From positions 62,001 through 126,000 of the forward strand of contig JADNRY010000070.1 in the NCBI GenBank assembly GCA_015501585.1: a stretch of DNA of 64,000 bases, written 5' to 3'. Shown here one piece after another: positions 1 to 12,066 of the stretch. The position numbers and the translations under genes were made by a program. Position 1 is the stretch's first letter. Each line of letters starts with the position of its first letter. The notes below the pieces were generated by a model that searched no databases, was not told the DNA's origin, and worked only from the letters and a program-made list of their open reading frames with translations. The stretch comes from Rhodocollybia butyracea. Its lineage: Eukaryota; Basidiomycota; Agaricomycetes; Agaricales; Omphalotaceae.

Positions 1-571
1 CGGAATCAGATTTGGTTCACATTATTGGAACTTAAAGGAATATACCTCCGGTCAAGCCATGGCAGACAACGATGATGGGCGCGTCATCTGGAAAAGTGTC
101 GCCTGGAGGAGTGAAATCAAGTCCTCTGTAAACTAGTTAGCCAAATACAAATGAGAGAATTGTAAACTATACGGACAATGTACCGCCATCCATTAAACGA
201 AGGTAAGTTCTGGGAAGGTAAGTAATCGTTAGGAGATGCAAACTTGGATATCCAGTATCCAGCAACGTACCTCTCATACATGACCTTGTCTATGTTGGTG
301 AAATCACCAAATATACTGTACAATGTCTGTAAATGGCCGCTGTTCATGCACGATAAGAACGACTATTGACAAGGAATGAAACGTAAAAAACACACTTGTT
401 CAGCCACCACACAGGATTAAATGCCGACCTCAAGCTGGGACAATGTTCTTCGACCAGTTTCGATAACGACTCTGGTCCAGTTCCTCCTTCAGGCTTCTTG
501 ACCATCACCTCAGCAGGCGTCGGAGGATAGAAGATTGTGGGCGGCTGCGGCGAGCTGAAAGCGGACCCCAT
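1..571 (-). CDS. Alpha/beta hydrolase of the ABHD1/2/3-YheT-Eht1 type (5' part, runs off left edge)
   Basis: Only the N-terminal third is in the window; the gene continues beyond base 1. At least four coding blocks can be spliced: the start near 571 (MGSAFSSPQPP), a block reading FNPVWWLNNGHLQTLYSIFG, a short block with YLRLMDGGT, then GLDFTPPGDTFPDDAP followed by VCHGLTGG. The GHLQTLY segment, the DGG turn and the HGLTGG oxyanion-hole loop are hallmarks of the ABHD1/3, YheT and yeast Eht1/Eeb1/YMR210W group. Those enzymes are esterases or acyltransferases acting on medium-chain acyl or monoacylglycerol substrates. The nucleophile and His/Asp of the triad lie outside the window. The substrate is inferred only at family level. 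The ATG at 571 is the only one that opens the conserved frame. Confidence 0.85.
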
Positions 572-933
572 AGCGTCTCTGTGCTCAAGAAATTGACTAC
601 AGGGGTGGAATCGAAGGTAAACCGGTCATTTGAATGAGCGCACAGACCGAAGTAGAAACGAAGAAACGATCTGATTGGGCCGACAATTTCGGGAGAATTC
701 ATTGACCGGCACGATGCATGTACATAATACCCTACTAGTACTTCCGACTTCGAAGAGCCTCTCAGAAGCTTTTGCTTCAAACAAATACGTCGCTAGAGCA
801 CCAGCGATCTCCTGCGTGAGCTATAGAGCAGCGAAAGATACTGAAGCGACTTGAACATCGGTGGACCCAGGTAAAGTTCAAGTTCTTTGATAATAGTGTC
901 AAGTTTCAACGAACTAAGCAGGGTAAGACACAA
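572..933. other. Intergenic spacer, no gene seen
   Basis: This stretch lies between two minus-strand genes. Open frames on both strands are short and lack recognisable motifs. It probably holds the hydrolase promoter and the 3' end of the EVE-domain gene. Confidence 0.5.
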
Positions 934-2193
934 TTACTTTTGTGTCCTTGCTCTCGTTGAACGTCTTGATTCCATATGCTCATTCCCCGCTGCTTTCCGC
1001 TTCTGACCTGATTTCCGCTTTCCCTTGGCATTGTTCTCTTCCAGATCGCTTTCTTCCTCCTCATCTAAATCAGTTTCCTCAACCTCTTTTGCCTTCTTCC
1101 TACCGCGAGCTTTCGTAGTACCACTTGTCCCTTTGTCCTTCTTTACCTTTGCCTTCGATGTCTTTGCTTTACTGAATGATGATTCCTCCCATCCACCTCT
1201 TTCAGCCAGTAAAGTGATCGTATCCCATGCCGGTTTCTGCACCTGCTGAACACTAAGACGACCACGGGTGATCAGGTCCATACCTAGATTAACCACAGTT
1301 TAGTAACGATCCATAAACCAAAAAACACAAGCTTACTCTTGATAGCGTTTGCGCCGTCTGCTCCAATATACGCCAGGTCATCTGGGAGTTCACTTGCATT
1401 TTCCGAGATGTGTTTCAATAAAGCGAGAGATACAAAGTTTTTAGCCCGGGACTTGAACGTTAGGTCTACCATGAACCATTTTGGCTTGGCCTCGTCCGAT
1501 TTCTGAGCGAGTAAAATGAGAACGGTCATCGATGAAGATGAAATACGCCCATAGCAACACTTACTGGGTCATAATACGGGTGTGAGCTTTGTTTATGAAC
1601 GTAAACAGACATAACCTCAAGGATATGGAACGGGAAACTCACGAATCCCAAGCTGTATCTGGGCAGGAAGATGATATCAATGGAAGAGTCGCTACTGGCG
1701 CAGACATAAACGCGCTCACAATCAGGATAAGCCTCCTTGGAGACCTGTAATAGGTTATACTTGGGCTCGATAGCGTGATTCATCCAGAACTAACCTCGGC
1801 GAATGCAGCAATGCCTACACCCTGTTCAGCCGAAGAGTTTGCAAACATAGAAGCAACTTGCCAGGGTTCTTGCAGTTGGAATGATAGAACAGCGCCTGAG
1901 CATGATATCCGCGTTAGTCTTACACGACCAGCGTGAAACACAAAAGCGAACGTACGTTGTCTCCCACTTTCATCTTTTGCATAATATTCCTAGCTTCATA
2001 ATTTCGTACACCTTCCCAAGGCGAAGTCTTTACTGATTCAAAATCATCAACGCTGAACTATACTGACTTTTGAGTATCCGGGTTCCTTCATTTATCAAAC
2101 TAGTACACGTACTTTGACGTCCTTTCCTTTGACAATGCGCGAATCAGGCTCTGCTTTAAGTAACCAATACTGAGACTGATGCAGATCTGACAT
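934..2193 (-). CDS. EVE-domain protein (thymocyte nuclear protein 1 / THYN1-like)
   Basis: Spliced reading starts MSDLHQSQYWLLKAEPDSR at 2193. It continues through FYHSNCKNPGVGIAAFAEV, VSKEAYPDYTAWDSS, HPYYDPKSDEAKPKWFMVDL and RGRLSVQQVQKPAWDTI. These are the conserved EVE blocks (W-LKAEP, FYHSN, G-AEV, KEAYPD, P-W-MVD, RLSVQ) in the expected order and at full length. EVE domains are YTH-like pockets proposed to read modified bases; human THYN1 is nuclear. After the domain comes a tail rich in Lys, Glu and Ser with acidic (DEEEESD) and basic stretches, probably disordered and nuclear. One intron (1822-1861) uses a GC donor. Six or more introns are small. The function beyond modified-base binding is inferred from the family. 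Confidence 0.9.
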
Positions 2194-3294
2194 GGCGGTC
2201 AAAGATTTGCGGATATTTATAGGACGTAGAGCAATATTGAGGTTGACCGAACGAACCGGGAAATAAGTTCAGTGGGCTTTTCACGGTCACGTGGACTGAT
2301 GGAGAGCCGGGCCGGTCGGCATACTATCTCCTCCGCCCTCCTCCGCGACAATCTTCAATCCATCTTCCCGGACTGTTGAGTTTGAATCTGTTCGATGACA
2401 ACCGGCCTTGTTCCCTCCTGTTCCTCTTGTTCCCCTAATATATGACTGAAGCGAGATTGGATCCAATGAAAGCGATTTCCGAGTCGCTCGTCGAATACGA
2501 ATACTGGTACTCTCACTCCTGCCTGAACTATCTCAAGCAGTCTTGTAAATATAGCTCTTGATCTCTAGTTATAGTTCTTCGGGAGTTTCGACCGCTCTTC
2601 GGGTTATACTCCATGTTGGAGTGATACCTTATAAGTACAGTCAGATGGCCTGCTGCGCAAAACTCTCAGCGGAGCATACATTTCAAGCTAACGAGTTTGA
2701 GCTTTCAGGTCCTCAATTGAGTCGGGGGCTGGAGCTGTAGAGGTGCGGGCTTGACCGCTCCGAATATTTCCTGTGTTAATATTGGTATTGCTGCGCATTT
2801 TATGAAGGGTTTCTCTCTACTCCGAGAACCAGTTAACCATGTTCCATGAGGTTCCATGGTATACGGAAGCTCAAAGACAAAGCGCAGCAGCGCTGGCAAA
2901 AGTCGCTCATTTCAATGGAGCATTTTGATTTATTTTCCTGTCAAGCCAAGACCTAGTATCAATATCACTTGAGCAGGCAAAGGGGACGAAGAAATTGGAG
3001 GTTGTACATATGAGCTGAGATTGAAGCTCATTATTATGACCGAAAAGTGGAAACTGGGGAGAAATGTCCTAGCAAGCATGTATTACCGGGAAACGCAAGG
3101 ACTGGTCCGCCTTGGAGCTCAAGCTCCCGCCTGCAGTTGACGTCAAAGCTGTAAATGTAGTCAGCTAAGCTGTGAATTTCCCACGAGTTGCCGCTAATTG
3201 CCGACATGCAGATGTGAATCTCTTGTGCTGAAACTCCCTTGTCGTATTTAAGACGAACAGATCCTCGGCTCTACCTGCTTACTCCCCTCCAGCA
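2194..3294. promoter_or_regulatory. Divergent intergenic promoter region between EVE protein and stomatin
   Basis: The two flanking genes point away from each other, so this 1.1 kb should carry both promoters. A TATA-like TATTTAA lies at 3245-3251, about 45 bases before the stomatin ATG. No conserved coding sequence was seen; the 60-codon plus-strand frame at 2558-2740 has no homology signal. Confidence 0.45.
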
Positions 3295-4966
3295 ATGTCT
3301 TACAACGGTGTTGACCGCAAGGACCGTATTCCTTCCCCTGCTTCCGACTCGCACCGTAACGTTGTAGATCATGAAGCCCCTCATGGTACGTCCCCACTAA
3401 GCCGAATTATGTCTAATTTTCCCCACATTGGTAACCCTCTTGTCTCTCAAAGTTACTGAAGAACCAGCAGGCGCAACTGGCAAGATGCCTCAAGGTTCTA
3501 CTTCCAAGTCTGGACACATGATTACGGTGCAGCCCTTGAAGCGAAGTGAAATGCAGGTGCGTTGGGACCTCAATCGTCTAAAGGCAGTTTCACTAATTCT
3601 CATGTACTTCTATAGCCCTCTTATGCTCAGGACCTCGGAACTGGCGAGGTTAGCTCTCTCACGCGACCAAATCGTCCAAATGCTCAGCGAATATGTCTTT
3701 AGGTTACGCATGGTATCTATGGCTCTCTTTTGAATGGTCTTGGCACTATGGTCGGATTCTGTGGAATGGTTCCCTGCTGCCCGTGTCCCAACCCCTTCAG
3801 AAATGTCCAACAAGGTGCGTGTAACCATGTCCGCCTAATGCCCATCTGATAATATCTTCGCACGTTGAATCATAGGTTCTGTCGGTCTGGTGTCGAGATT
3901 TGGACAGTTCTATAAGAGTGTCGATCCCGGTTTGGTTCAAGTCAATGTGCGTCATTGAGCATCAGATTTGTCGTTCCCCGCTAACTTTTACTCTAGGTCT
4001 GCACCGAGTCCCTTCGCATTGTCGATGTAAAGATCCAAATATCTCCTATTGGAAGGCAAACAGTTATGTGAGCGCAACAGTTTCTTCTTCTCCCTCTATC
4101 GTTATTAATAGCTCCACTTAGCACACGAGACAATGTCAACGTCGAAATGTATGTGGTTTCCCATCTGCTTATATATATTTGTTGCTGAACTATCATTAGT
4201 GATTCTGTCATTTACTTCCAGATCTGTAACCCATACAGAGCCGCGTTTGGAATCACGGACCTCCGACAAGCTCTGATCGAACGGGCTCAGACCACTCTCC
4301 GACATGTTGTTGGTGCGCGAGCTGTTCAGTCGGTGGTAACGGAACGTGAGACGATATTTTTTTGGTGAATTGAGATGGTGCTAAACCTAGATTTTCCCAG
4401 GCGAGGCTATCGCTTTCGAAATTGCTGAGATTGTTGGTGACATCGCAGATAAATGGGGTGTAAGTTTGAATATTCTCCGTGATTTCGCAACGTTATTGAA
4501 AACGCAATTCTATAGGTCGCTATCGAGGGTATTCTGATTAAGGATATCATCTTCTCGCCCGAAGTTTCGGCTTCGTTGAGTTCCGCTGCTCAGCAGAAGA
4601 GGATCGGAGAGAGTAAAGTTATCGCTGCAAGAGCTGAAGTCGATTCCGCTAGGCTCATGCGACAAGCGGCCGACATCTTAGCTTCTCCAGCTGCTATGCA
4701 AATCCGTCAATTGGAAGCCTGTGAGTTTTCCCGTCCTTTCGCTGGTGTGATCATCGTTTAACGTGATTTTATCAGTGCAACAAATGGCCAAGTCTGGAAA
4801 CAGCAAAGTCATCTTCGTACCTATGCAATTGCAGTCTGACGTTGTCAGCCAACTTGCGAGCGGCTCGGGTACGAATGCCATGATCTCCAACGAAGGTGGC
4901 GATGGCATGAGCTCGTTGGGCGGCGCAGGCAAGGTGGGAATATTGAACAGCATGTCGGAAATGTGA
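3295..4966 (+). CDS. Stomatin-like SPFH/band 7 membrane protein
   Basis: Reading starts MSYNGVDRKDRIPSP. After a short N-terminal tail comes a hydrophobic hairpin (GSLLNGLGTMVGFCGMVPCC) followed by CPCPNPFRNV, a Cys-rich stretch suited to palmitoylation. The full SPFH domain follows: GLVSRFGQFYKSVDPGL, TRDNVNVEIDSVIYFQI, ALIERAQTTLRHVVG, then AIEGILIKDIIF. A helical region has AAQQKRIGESKVIAARAEVD and SPAAMQIRQLEAL, and the protein ends in a Gly/Ser-rich tail with NSMSEM. This order matches stomatin and podocin-type proteins, which oligomerise on the inner face of cholesterol/sterol-rich membranes and modulate channels. About nine introns of 50-70 bp interrupt the gene. The start is supported by a TATA-like site about 45 bases upstream and by conservation beginning a few codons later. 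Confidence 0.93.
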
Positions 4967-6884
4967 TGATCTGAATCCTTGCCGTTCAAGTAGTCCACAG
5001 CAGAGTAATGAGCTGAAGCTGCATTGCTACCTTCCCCCATGTTCACTTTCCACTAGCTCCGCTTTTCACTGTCGGCTTCAAAATGTATTTATTCTGCTGC
5101 ACGACTGTACTTGTAATTCACGACTCCGACTCGGAGGTCTTTACTTTACCTTCATCCTGCGACGTTTATGCTCTATGATGTTGATGACTACCTACTCACA
5201 TTTAATAATGTCTATTGTGCTCAATATGAATGAAGTTTGACACGAAGGACATGGACTAAAAGTCATCCTACTTGCTCATTGCTTCGTACGGAACAGTGAG
5301 CTTAGGGAACGTTGCTGCTTGCTTCATTTGGAATGAAATTTCTCACCAAACCAGTAATTCGATACAAATACAGTAATATCTCAGAGGACAGTAGAGGCAG
5401 TCATAGTCTTATCCCTGCTCATGCGGAGGATTTTGCCAGAGCGGGATGGGTGATGTTGGATGATATCGCGGGCCAGGTGGTTTAGGGCACCGGGCTCGCA
5501 CTCAAAAAAGCAAGGGAGGCTGACATGGCGCTATGTTTGTTGAGAGTCAGAACACATGCTCATGATGTTGTCTGTCCCGAAAGTACAACAAGAGGCAACA
5601 AGAAGTGACCACTACTATTTTTGTACAAAAACGAGAATCGTTGAATTGTGAAAACGTTGAATAAGAGTTCCTCAATAAAGCCTCATGGCATTAACTTCCA
5701 TCTCGGCTTCCACAAAACTAACCATGCTCGTCGAGGTCATCGAAGCTAGTGCTCTGTACCCACCACACCAGTTAGATCGAATTGATAATGGTAAATCATT
5801 CATCTTAGCCAGTCTGGTAGGATGCTGAAGTCCCATCTGGCTAAGGTTCCAGGGGCTTTGGACCCCCATTACCCACAGGGCGGAGAATGGAATAATCGAT
5901 GATGGTAGAAAACTTGTAGAAAGCACCGTTTCCTGGAGCAAACTTTCAAACGCGAGAATGTGGGGTAAATGGACTGCCACTGGCAGAGGAGGATGCTCGA
6001 ATAGTAGTAGTACGTGCTTCTCGAAATCTCGTTAAGATACTTAGCTGATGCGACCTATTGGTCAAAGTATAAAGCTTGAGAGGGAATGAGCGCGAGAGGT
6101 CACCGGTCACCGATCAGAGGTAACAGAAGGATTCACCTGCGATACTCATCTGCGACGATAGCCGTGTAAGTGGTGGTGTGACGGCGCGGCAGGTATGTTC
6201 TGTTCCATGTTCGGGATCATGCGCTTTCTTGGTACGACCACGGATACACGGAAAAAGAACGTATCGATCCATGCCCAGCAAGCTGTTTCGGTGATATAAT
6301 GTCGTCAGCACGCAACCAGTCAATCCGTGGTTAGATGGGGGCAAGCCTTTCGAAGTACATTGTGTTGAAGACTAGAAATCGTCTTTGTCATTCAGCTAGC
6401 TCTTGCAATTTGATACCAGACTTCAGTTTGAGTCCAACGGCCATTGATAGAAATCTTCAGTTTTATCAGTGTTTCCTCGTTTGCGCTAGAGAAGTAATCC
6501 GGGGTCTAAAGGAACGAGATATTTCATACAGGCCAGTTCGCGTACGTGAGCCATCGACAGCCTAAGATTCCAGCTTAGCGATCGGCCGGTCCAGCTCTCA
6601 TAGAGAAATCTTTGCTCAGCGCTCTAAGCCCCCCCTGCCAGTGACTGGTCGTCGGTAGTGGGCACTCGGAAGGAAGGAAGGAATCGCTGTCGAGAGCGCT
6701 TCCTTCGAGGCGGAACCGCTCCCCAGAGACTATCATTTTGCTTTCCTTGTTGGAGAAAGGTATGTTTTATTCCAGCGCTTAGACTAAGGACGCTTGGCGC
6801 TCGTGGGTAACTGATTAGATTTGACCTGATTAAATTTTCTTTGTGACCTTACTGCGACCTAGTGGCACGTTGAGCTAGAGAGGA
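4967..6884. other. Gene-poor stretch, nothing firm
   Basis: About 1.9 kb with no recognisable gene. A 102-codon minus-strand frame at 5672-5980 (ending MEVNAMRLY) is the longest open stretch. It has no match I can name and could not be joined convincingly to upstream exons. A purine-rich GGAAGGAAGGAA run lies near 6670-6683. Confidence 0.4.
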
Positions 6885-7295
6885 TTGGGACTAGCTACAG
6901 CGCGCGCCTCCGATAAGTACTCTGCTTATAATCACTATCAATTCCCTATCATTCACAATCCTTGGCTTTCGTTATTAAACACACACCAGCTCATTCGCAG
7001 CCTACATGGATTCCTCTGGACTGAGCTGAACACTTCCAGTTCCGCCCTCGTCCCCAAACTCCGTGACCTCCAGCTAACAGTTGATGACTATGATTTCGAT
7101 GATTCCGAGTTTATCGATATGGTATCTTCGCGCTGGTTACCGGATGCGCAATACGCATCAAGAATTAGGATCAGTTGTTTGAGAGTCGTAACATTACGAT
7201 TCAATTCACGAGCGGTGGATCGCGTAGTGTATAGGCCTCTCGATTACTTGGATAAGGCTGGAATGATGGTGGTGGTTATTGGAACGGATGATTGA
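6885..7295 (+). pseudogene. C-terminal fragment of an F-box/LRR protein
   Basis: The frame contains SALVPKLRDLQLT, DDSEFIDMVSSRWLPD, CLRVVTLRF and a closing YLDKAGMMVVV. These match the C-terminal end of the very large Agaricomycete F-box/leucine-rich family, whose members act as SCF ubiquitin-ligase adaptors. The N-terminal F-box and most LRRs that should precede it are missing; upstream DNA shows no open frame of that kind. The apparent start codon is therefore probably not genuine. I read this as a relic left by gene turnover, though a missed upstream exon cannot be excluded. Confidence 0.55.
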
Positions 7296-7625
7296 TATGT
7301 TGGCCCGCACAGAGTTGGTATACGTACTTCGTCTGCATGTTTTGCTTGGGTTTCGCCCATCGGAGAGTTCGTAGTGTTGTATGCGGGCAGCGGTTCTGGC
7401 GTATAGCTATAGAGCGACGTGCCAATCGGACAAACATAAAAAGGCCTGGGAAGTGACTCTCAGTCCTCACTCTCTTTGCCCATTGTGCTACCCGCAATTA
7501 TTGAACAATGTTGATTTTCACGGAGATAAATTTCGTTCGAGAAAATCATTCACTTATCTACGACGTTACAGTAATCTAAATTAAATAAATAAGCTAGTTC
7601 ACGCCAAGTCACAACGTTCCGTCCT
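7296..7625. other. Intergenic, nothing seen
   Basis: 330 bases between the F-box relic and the 3' end of the NFD4-like transporter. Only short shadow frames are present. Confidence 0.4.
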
Positions 7626-9755
7626 CTAGATGACCTCTAGTCTACTGTACCCACCCACTCGACCCGCCTCTGCTTGCTTTCTTCGATCTCTCCAGGCAGT
7701 CCATATACTCAAGGCAATAGCACACGTGCATGCGCCGATTGTTAAATATATCGAATCGACGTAACATGCGAGACCCTCAAGACACTGCCGTGCTGGTATC
7801 TTCGCAGGCGGCGGCATGTATCCGGTGTCAGTGCGCTGATGCGCATCGATATTGCGTCCGAAAGCCAGCGAAAAGATATTTGCACCAATTAGTGGTGAGA
7901 GCGATAGATATCCCCAGTTTTCAGAGAAATGAGCTGTACACTAGTCAGACAAGGAGGCTCGAAGAGGTTGAAAACTGAAAAATACTGACGCAATCCGTAC
8001 CACTCGATACATAGCGTGGCGAATAGAGAAAACATGCCACCATATCCCAATCCTAGCAGCGCACTGGCTCGCCAAAGAATACTCACATCCTCAATATACG
8101 CAGAAGCCACCTGCGAACAAAGTAAGATGAAGGCCACCAGAATGAGAAGCGTCGAACGTGGAAGGCCGAATCGAGATTTAATAAAGTCCGAGAGCAATCC
8201 TATGGAGAATCGTTAGGTGTAGAGAGGGTGAATGCAAAAAACTTACCAATCAGTATGCGACCTGAAAAATTCATGAGACTAATTGTAGAGACCTGCTTAG
8301 CTTGCCATTGAGACGCGTCGATCGCATCGTAGCGATCTACATTTCGGTATGTATACAACGCTTGTGCCATGGACCCAACATTGTTGATGTCTAGACAAAT
8401 CCTTCATTAGTTATAACTACGCGAGAAAGAGAGAATGAGCCTTACACATCAATCCGCTACCGCTGACTAGAGAAGGTTCTTCAGAACACATGTACACACG
8501 AGTAGAAAAAAAACTACACACGCAAGGACATGGTAGCAAAAGGAATCCAGAAATCAATCGATTTCCAAAGCCTGACCCCATAGATGTTTAGTGCTGGTCC
8601 GCTTACATGTGGACTACGCAACACCTGCGGGGAGCCTAGTTCGATTGCGTGTCCTCCTTGTACCCCCCGAAAGTACCCATCCGCAGGCATAGAAGGTTGC
8701 CGATGTCCCAAGTCTCCTTCGAGTGTCTCGCTTCTATGCGCAGTGGGGTGCATCTGGATGTCATCATCATGTACAGATGGGGAGGCGTGATCAATTTCGT
8801 GGTAGGTATCGGAGGAAACTGGAGGTATAGGATGGACAAGGAAAATCCCAACAAGCATAGGAAACGATGTGCCCAGTGAAAGAAGAAACAGAAACGAAGA
8901 CGTATTCCCCGGGAATGCGATATGTGCGATGGTAGAGAATAGGAAAGCTGATAAGCCGAAACCAGATTTAACCAGACCAATTGTAGAGGCACGCTTCGAA
9001 ATATAGATAAGACGCGTTCTCATCCATGATAAAAAGAACGGTTGGAACGTACAACTTTGTCCGGGAACGTTCTTGCTGTAGTATTTGTCGCTGCAGTCAG
9101 TCCGCCATTCCCACCGAGTCCAGTCATAAAGCTACACGCTATCAGCGAGGCAATTGCTAGGTTCGACAGTTCTGTCGCATCTTTAGGTAGCCCAGCGTCA
9201 TATATCCAGCGTATTCCAGAGTAACCCATAAACAACAGTGCCAATCCTGCAACCATCAAAAGTTTTGGTCCTCGAGCATCGACAATTCTACCCCAAATAG
9301 GTCCGCTCAGATTAACCCCCACTAGTGTAGTGAACAAGATGAACATCAGTCATCGTCGCGACTCGGACACGCAAAGCTCAAGTACCATTGCCTCCGATGC
9401 CTACAAGATTGAGCTGTGTATGACTTATACCAAGTTTTGCCCCGAGCTGCGGTCCATATGCTGAAATATCACGAGAATTTACATCCGTGCCAAATGCAGA
9501 AGCAGAATCGTGTTCTTACCTGAAAACACCTAATAATAACATATGTTCATATGTGACTTTTGAAGCTCAGTCTTAACAAGGGACGCACATAATTGGTGCC
9601 AGAACCTAATTCCCATGAGTTGAACGACTCTTCCTTCACTCGAGGAATACTGCCTTGCGAGACTAACCTAAAGCGACCAGCAAAGAAGCGAGCAGGACAG
9701 TAATTCGTGCTTGATCAAATGTGGCGGGAGTTTTGGGAGAAAGGGAAGCAGTCAT
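7626..9755 (-). CDS. MFS transporter with nodulin-like/NFD4 domain
   Basis: Start at 9755 reads MTASLSPKTPATFDQARIT, then VALGSGTNYVFSAYGPQLG, NLSGPIWGRIVDARGPKLL and the loop GLGGNGGLTAATNTTARTFP. Next come KRASTIGLVKSGFGLSAFLF and a long charged central loop, about 100 residues, with DTYHEIDHASPS and HRSETLEGD. The second half carries LSGSGLM, NFSGRILIGLLSDFIKSRF, EWYGLPHFSENWGYLSLSP and a C-terminal helix ending YSRLEVI. The sequence shows about 12 membrane spans split by the loop. This is the fungal Mch1/NFD4 branch of the major facilitator superfamily; substrates in this branch are mostly unknown. Exons 2 and 3 are only 17 and 10 bases (9589-9605, 9520-9529), yet both are needed to keep the conserved GTNYVFSAYGP block. 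It is followed closely downstream in transcription order by the F-box relic and preceded by another MFS gene. Confidence 0.88.
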
Positions 9756-9952
9756 AGCAAGGCCTGCAAAAATTTATTTACAGGGCTAATTCGGAGTCCG
9801 AAAGACGATGCTCATGAAGCACGTATCGAAACGGTATTGGCCCAGCGGCGAGCGCGTTCCTGGGCCGTGTCATATCCATCCGAATAGAGACCGGCTGATT
9901 CCTTTACGGAACCACTTCCGGCTCGCTATGTACCGCCGTTCAATCATATCAA

Positions 9953-11897
9953 TTAAACCTTCCATGACAAAGTCTCCCTCCTCACCAAAAGACACGACAC
10001 AAGCATAAATCCAACGCCTAGCATAACTACCGAGCCACTAAAAACGCACACGGGCCAATAGGTTTCACTATTCCCAATTAACGCGCCTTGTATCGGTGAA
10101 CTGACAAGCCAGAAGAAGGAGGTCGAGAAGAACATCATTCCGAGCAATAACCTGAAGGGAAACATTTTCAGTATTCGGGCGTATGATGGGATAGCCCACA
10201 GAAAACAGACCCTGTTTCATTGGCTTTTTTGGACAAACTTGCTGTAGCAGCTGGTAAACAAGACACGTACGCCCCTTTCAAAGATGGTTGAGACGCAATA
10301 TATCGCAAGGATAACTGTAAAAGGCATACCACTAACGATACCAAATACAGCCTCAAATGCCAATATGCCTGCGTTTCCCGTCGTAGTAAACCAAACATAC
10401 AGCATCAGACCTGAGATGGTGCATGAAACTATTAGCAAGTTCAAAGGCCCGAACATCGCCGCAAGCACGTTGGGCAGAATACGGCCGACGAAGGAACCGG
10501 CGTTGAGTATCGCAACACTAAAACAAATTTAAAAATCCCAGCCTCAGATGGAACGTATCTATGGTACTGACGAGTAAAATGCCAGTTGCTGGGACATTCC
10601 ATGGGTTGTCGCATAGACCACACCAAAGTTTATCGGAGGATACCTAACAACGTTGATTAACTTGGTATGAAAGCCGATGGAATCTATACTCACAATCCCA
10701 GGCCAATGAAACCAGAACCCAGAACTAGAAGAGTGTATGAGGGAGATTTGACTGCAAAAAAAATCAATCTCGGGGTCATCTGTATCAGGCGAAACAAAAA
10801 ACTCACAAACACGAAAATCCAGCACATGTCCTCCCGTCCTAGGGGAAGCCTCGTCGTACAACAGACAAATCCGGTTCCGGTACAAGCCAATACTATGAAA
10901 GCGACTAGAAAGATTTTAGGCGACTGACAAGCTCTCATCCAGTGAGACTTACGAATTCGGACTCCCCAGCCAAATCCAACTCCGGCGAACAGTTTTTGTA
11001 ACGCAATGGGTAAGAACACACCACCTATTGAGGCGCCTGAGGCAAAAATACCGAAAACTACTGTGAGACGGCGCTCGAAGTGATGAGCAAGGACAGCCAT
11101 GCCAGGTGTGAATAGAGCTCCTTGAGCGATCTGGATGTGGCACTGGTAAGTAAAAATAAGATATTTGAATTTTCACGACATACTCCGACACCGACGCCTT
11201 GGCTAAGAACAAACTGATAATATTCTAGGAGTCTGCATGAGAATACTGGGCAGAGTATGATGATTGAGAAGCCCACCAGTCGAAATTGAAGTCATCATTA
11301 AACTGAAGACAAACAAAATTCCACCGAATGCGATTAAATGTTTGAAGTACTAGCGAAGCGATCAGTATTGCCGAACAGAGGATAGATTTCATCGCCCACC
11401 CCGGCATCGCATAATGGTCCTGATATGCATCCTCCCAGAAGGATCAGACAAAGTTGCAACGAGCCAATCCACGATATATTGTTGAGTGATTCATTAGAGA
11501 GTTGATTAGCGTGGTAGTATTCTTCGAAGACACCAAACTGGTGAAATAGTTGACTGTGGATATGGCGTATTGGAACAGCGGCGAGAATTTTAACGCACTG
11601 TATTTGCAACCCCATCTTAAAGGGAACGCATGAAGATTGCACATTGTGAAGGCTCTTCAAATCACGTACAGCATGTAATCGATATCATGAATCCCTGAAA
11701 GAAGAATTAGAGCTTTCCTATTCGCGCATTTGAAGTTCACGAACTCCAAAAACACAGATCCACGCTCTGTATCCACCGTCCGGTACTTCAAGTGGATCGG
11801 TACTCAGTATTTCGTTGACCTTTGAGATTTCTTGTGGTCCTAATGTGGTGCCTATCTGAAGAACGAAGCTTGAACTCTTCTCACTGGTTTCTGTCAT
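9953..11897 (-). CDS. Monocarboxylate-transporter-like MFS protein (one-base frameshift in this sequence)
   Basis: Start at 11897 reads MTETSEKSSSF, then EVPDGGYRAWICVFG, the MCT signature D-G-G-W/Y at the first membrane helix. Later blocks are FGVFEEYYHANQLSNES, ISWIGSLQLCLILLGG, EYYQFVLSQGVGVGCHIQIA, FTPGMAVLAHHFERRLTVV and SGASIGGVFLPIALQ. Then come YPPINFGVVYATTHG, AILNAGSFVGRILPN and the closing SSPIQGALIGNSETYWP. The family (fungal Mch/Est-like SLC16 relatives) moves small organic anions across membranes, but fungal substrates are rarely known. The reading frame shifts by one base at 10842-10845: the helix ending TTRLP and the loop PRTGGHVLDFRVFKSPSY are in different frames. One extra C in the run would join them. 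Everything else is intact, so this is either a very recent lesion or a sequence error. Confidence 0.85.
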
Positions 11898-12066
11898 GGT
11901 CCGTGGTGTTTAGCGATGAAAGAAAGGATTGAGCGCGAACGGCGGCCGGAGTTTGGTTATAGTTCATGGTCTGGCAGAACTTTATTCGTGAAGTAAAGTA
12001 GAACGCCTAGTAGTACGTCACGCGGTCAAGTGGCGTCTTTTTAATTTAGCACTTTTCTTCCTGCTT

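Noticed and set aside
1025..1249. Plus-strand frame rich in Ser and Phe
   Set aside because: Antisense shadow of the Lys/Glu-rich tail of the EVE-domain gene.
5672..5980. 102-codon minus-strand frame ending MEVNAMRLY
   Set aside because: Could not be linked to upstream exons with a sensible start, and I recognise no family; mentioned only in the spacer entry.
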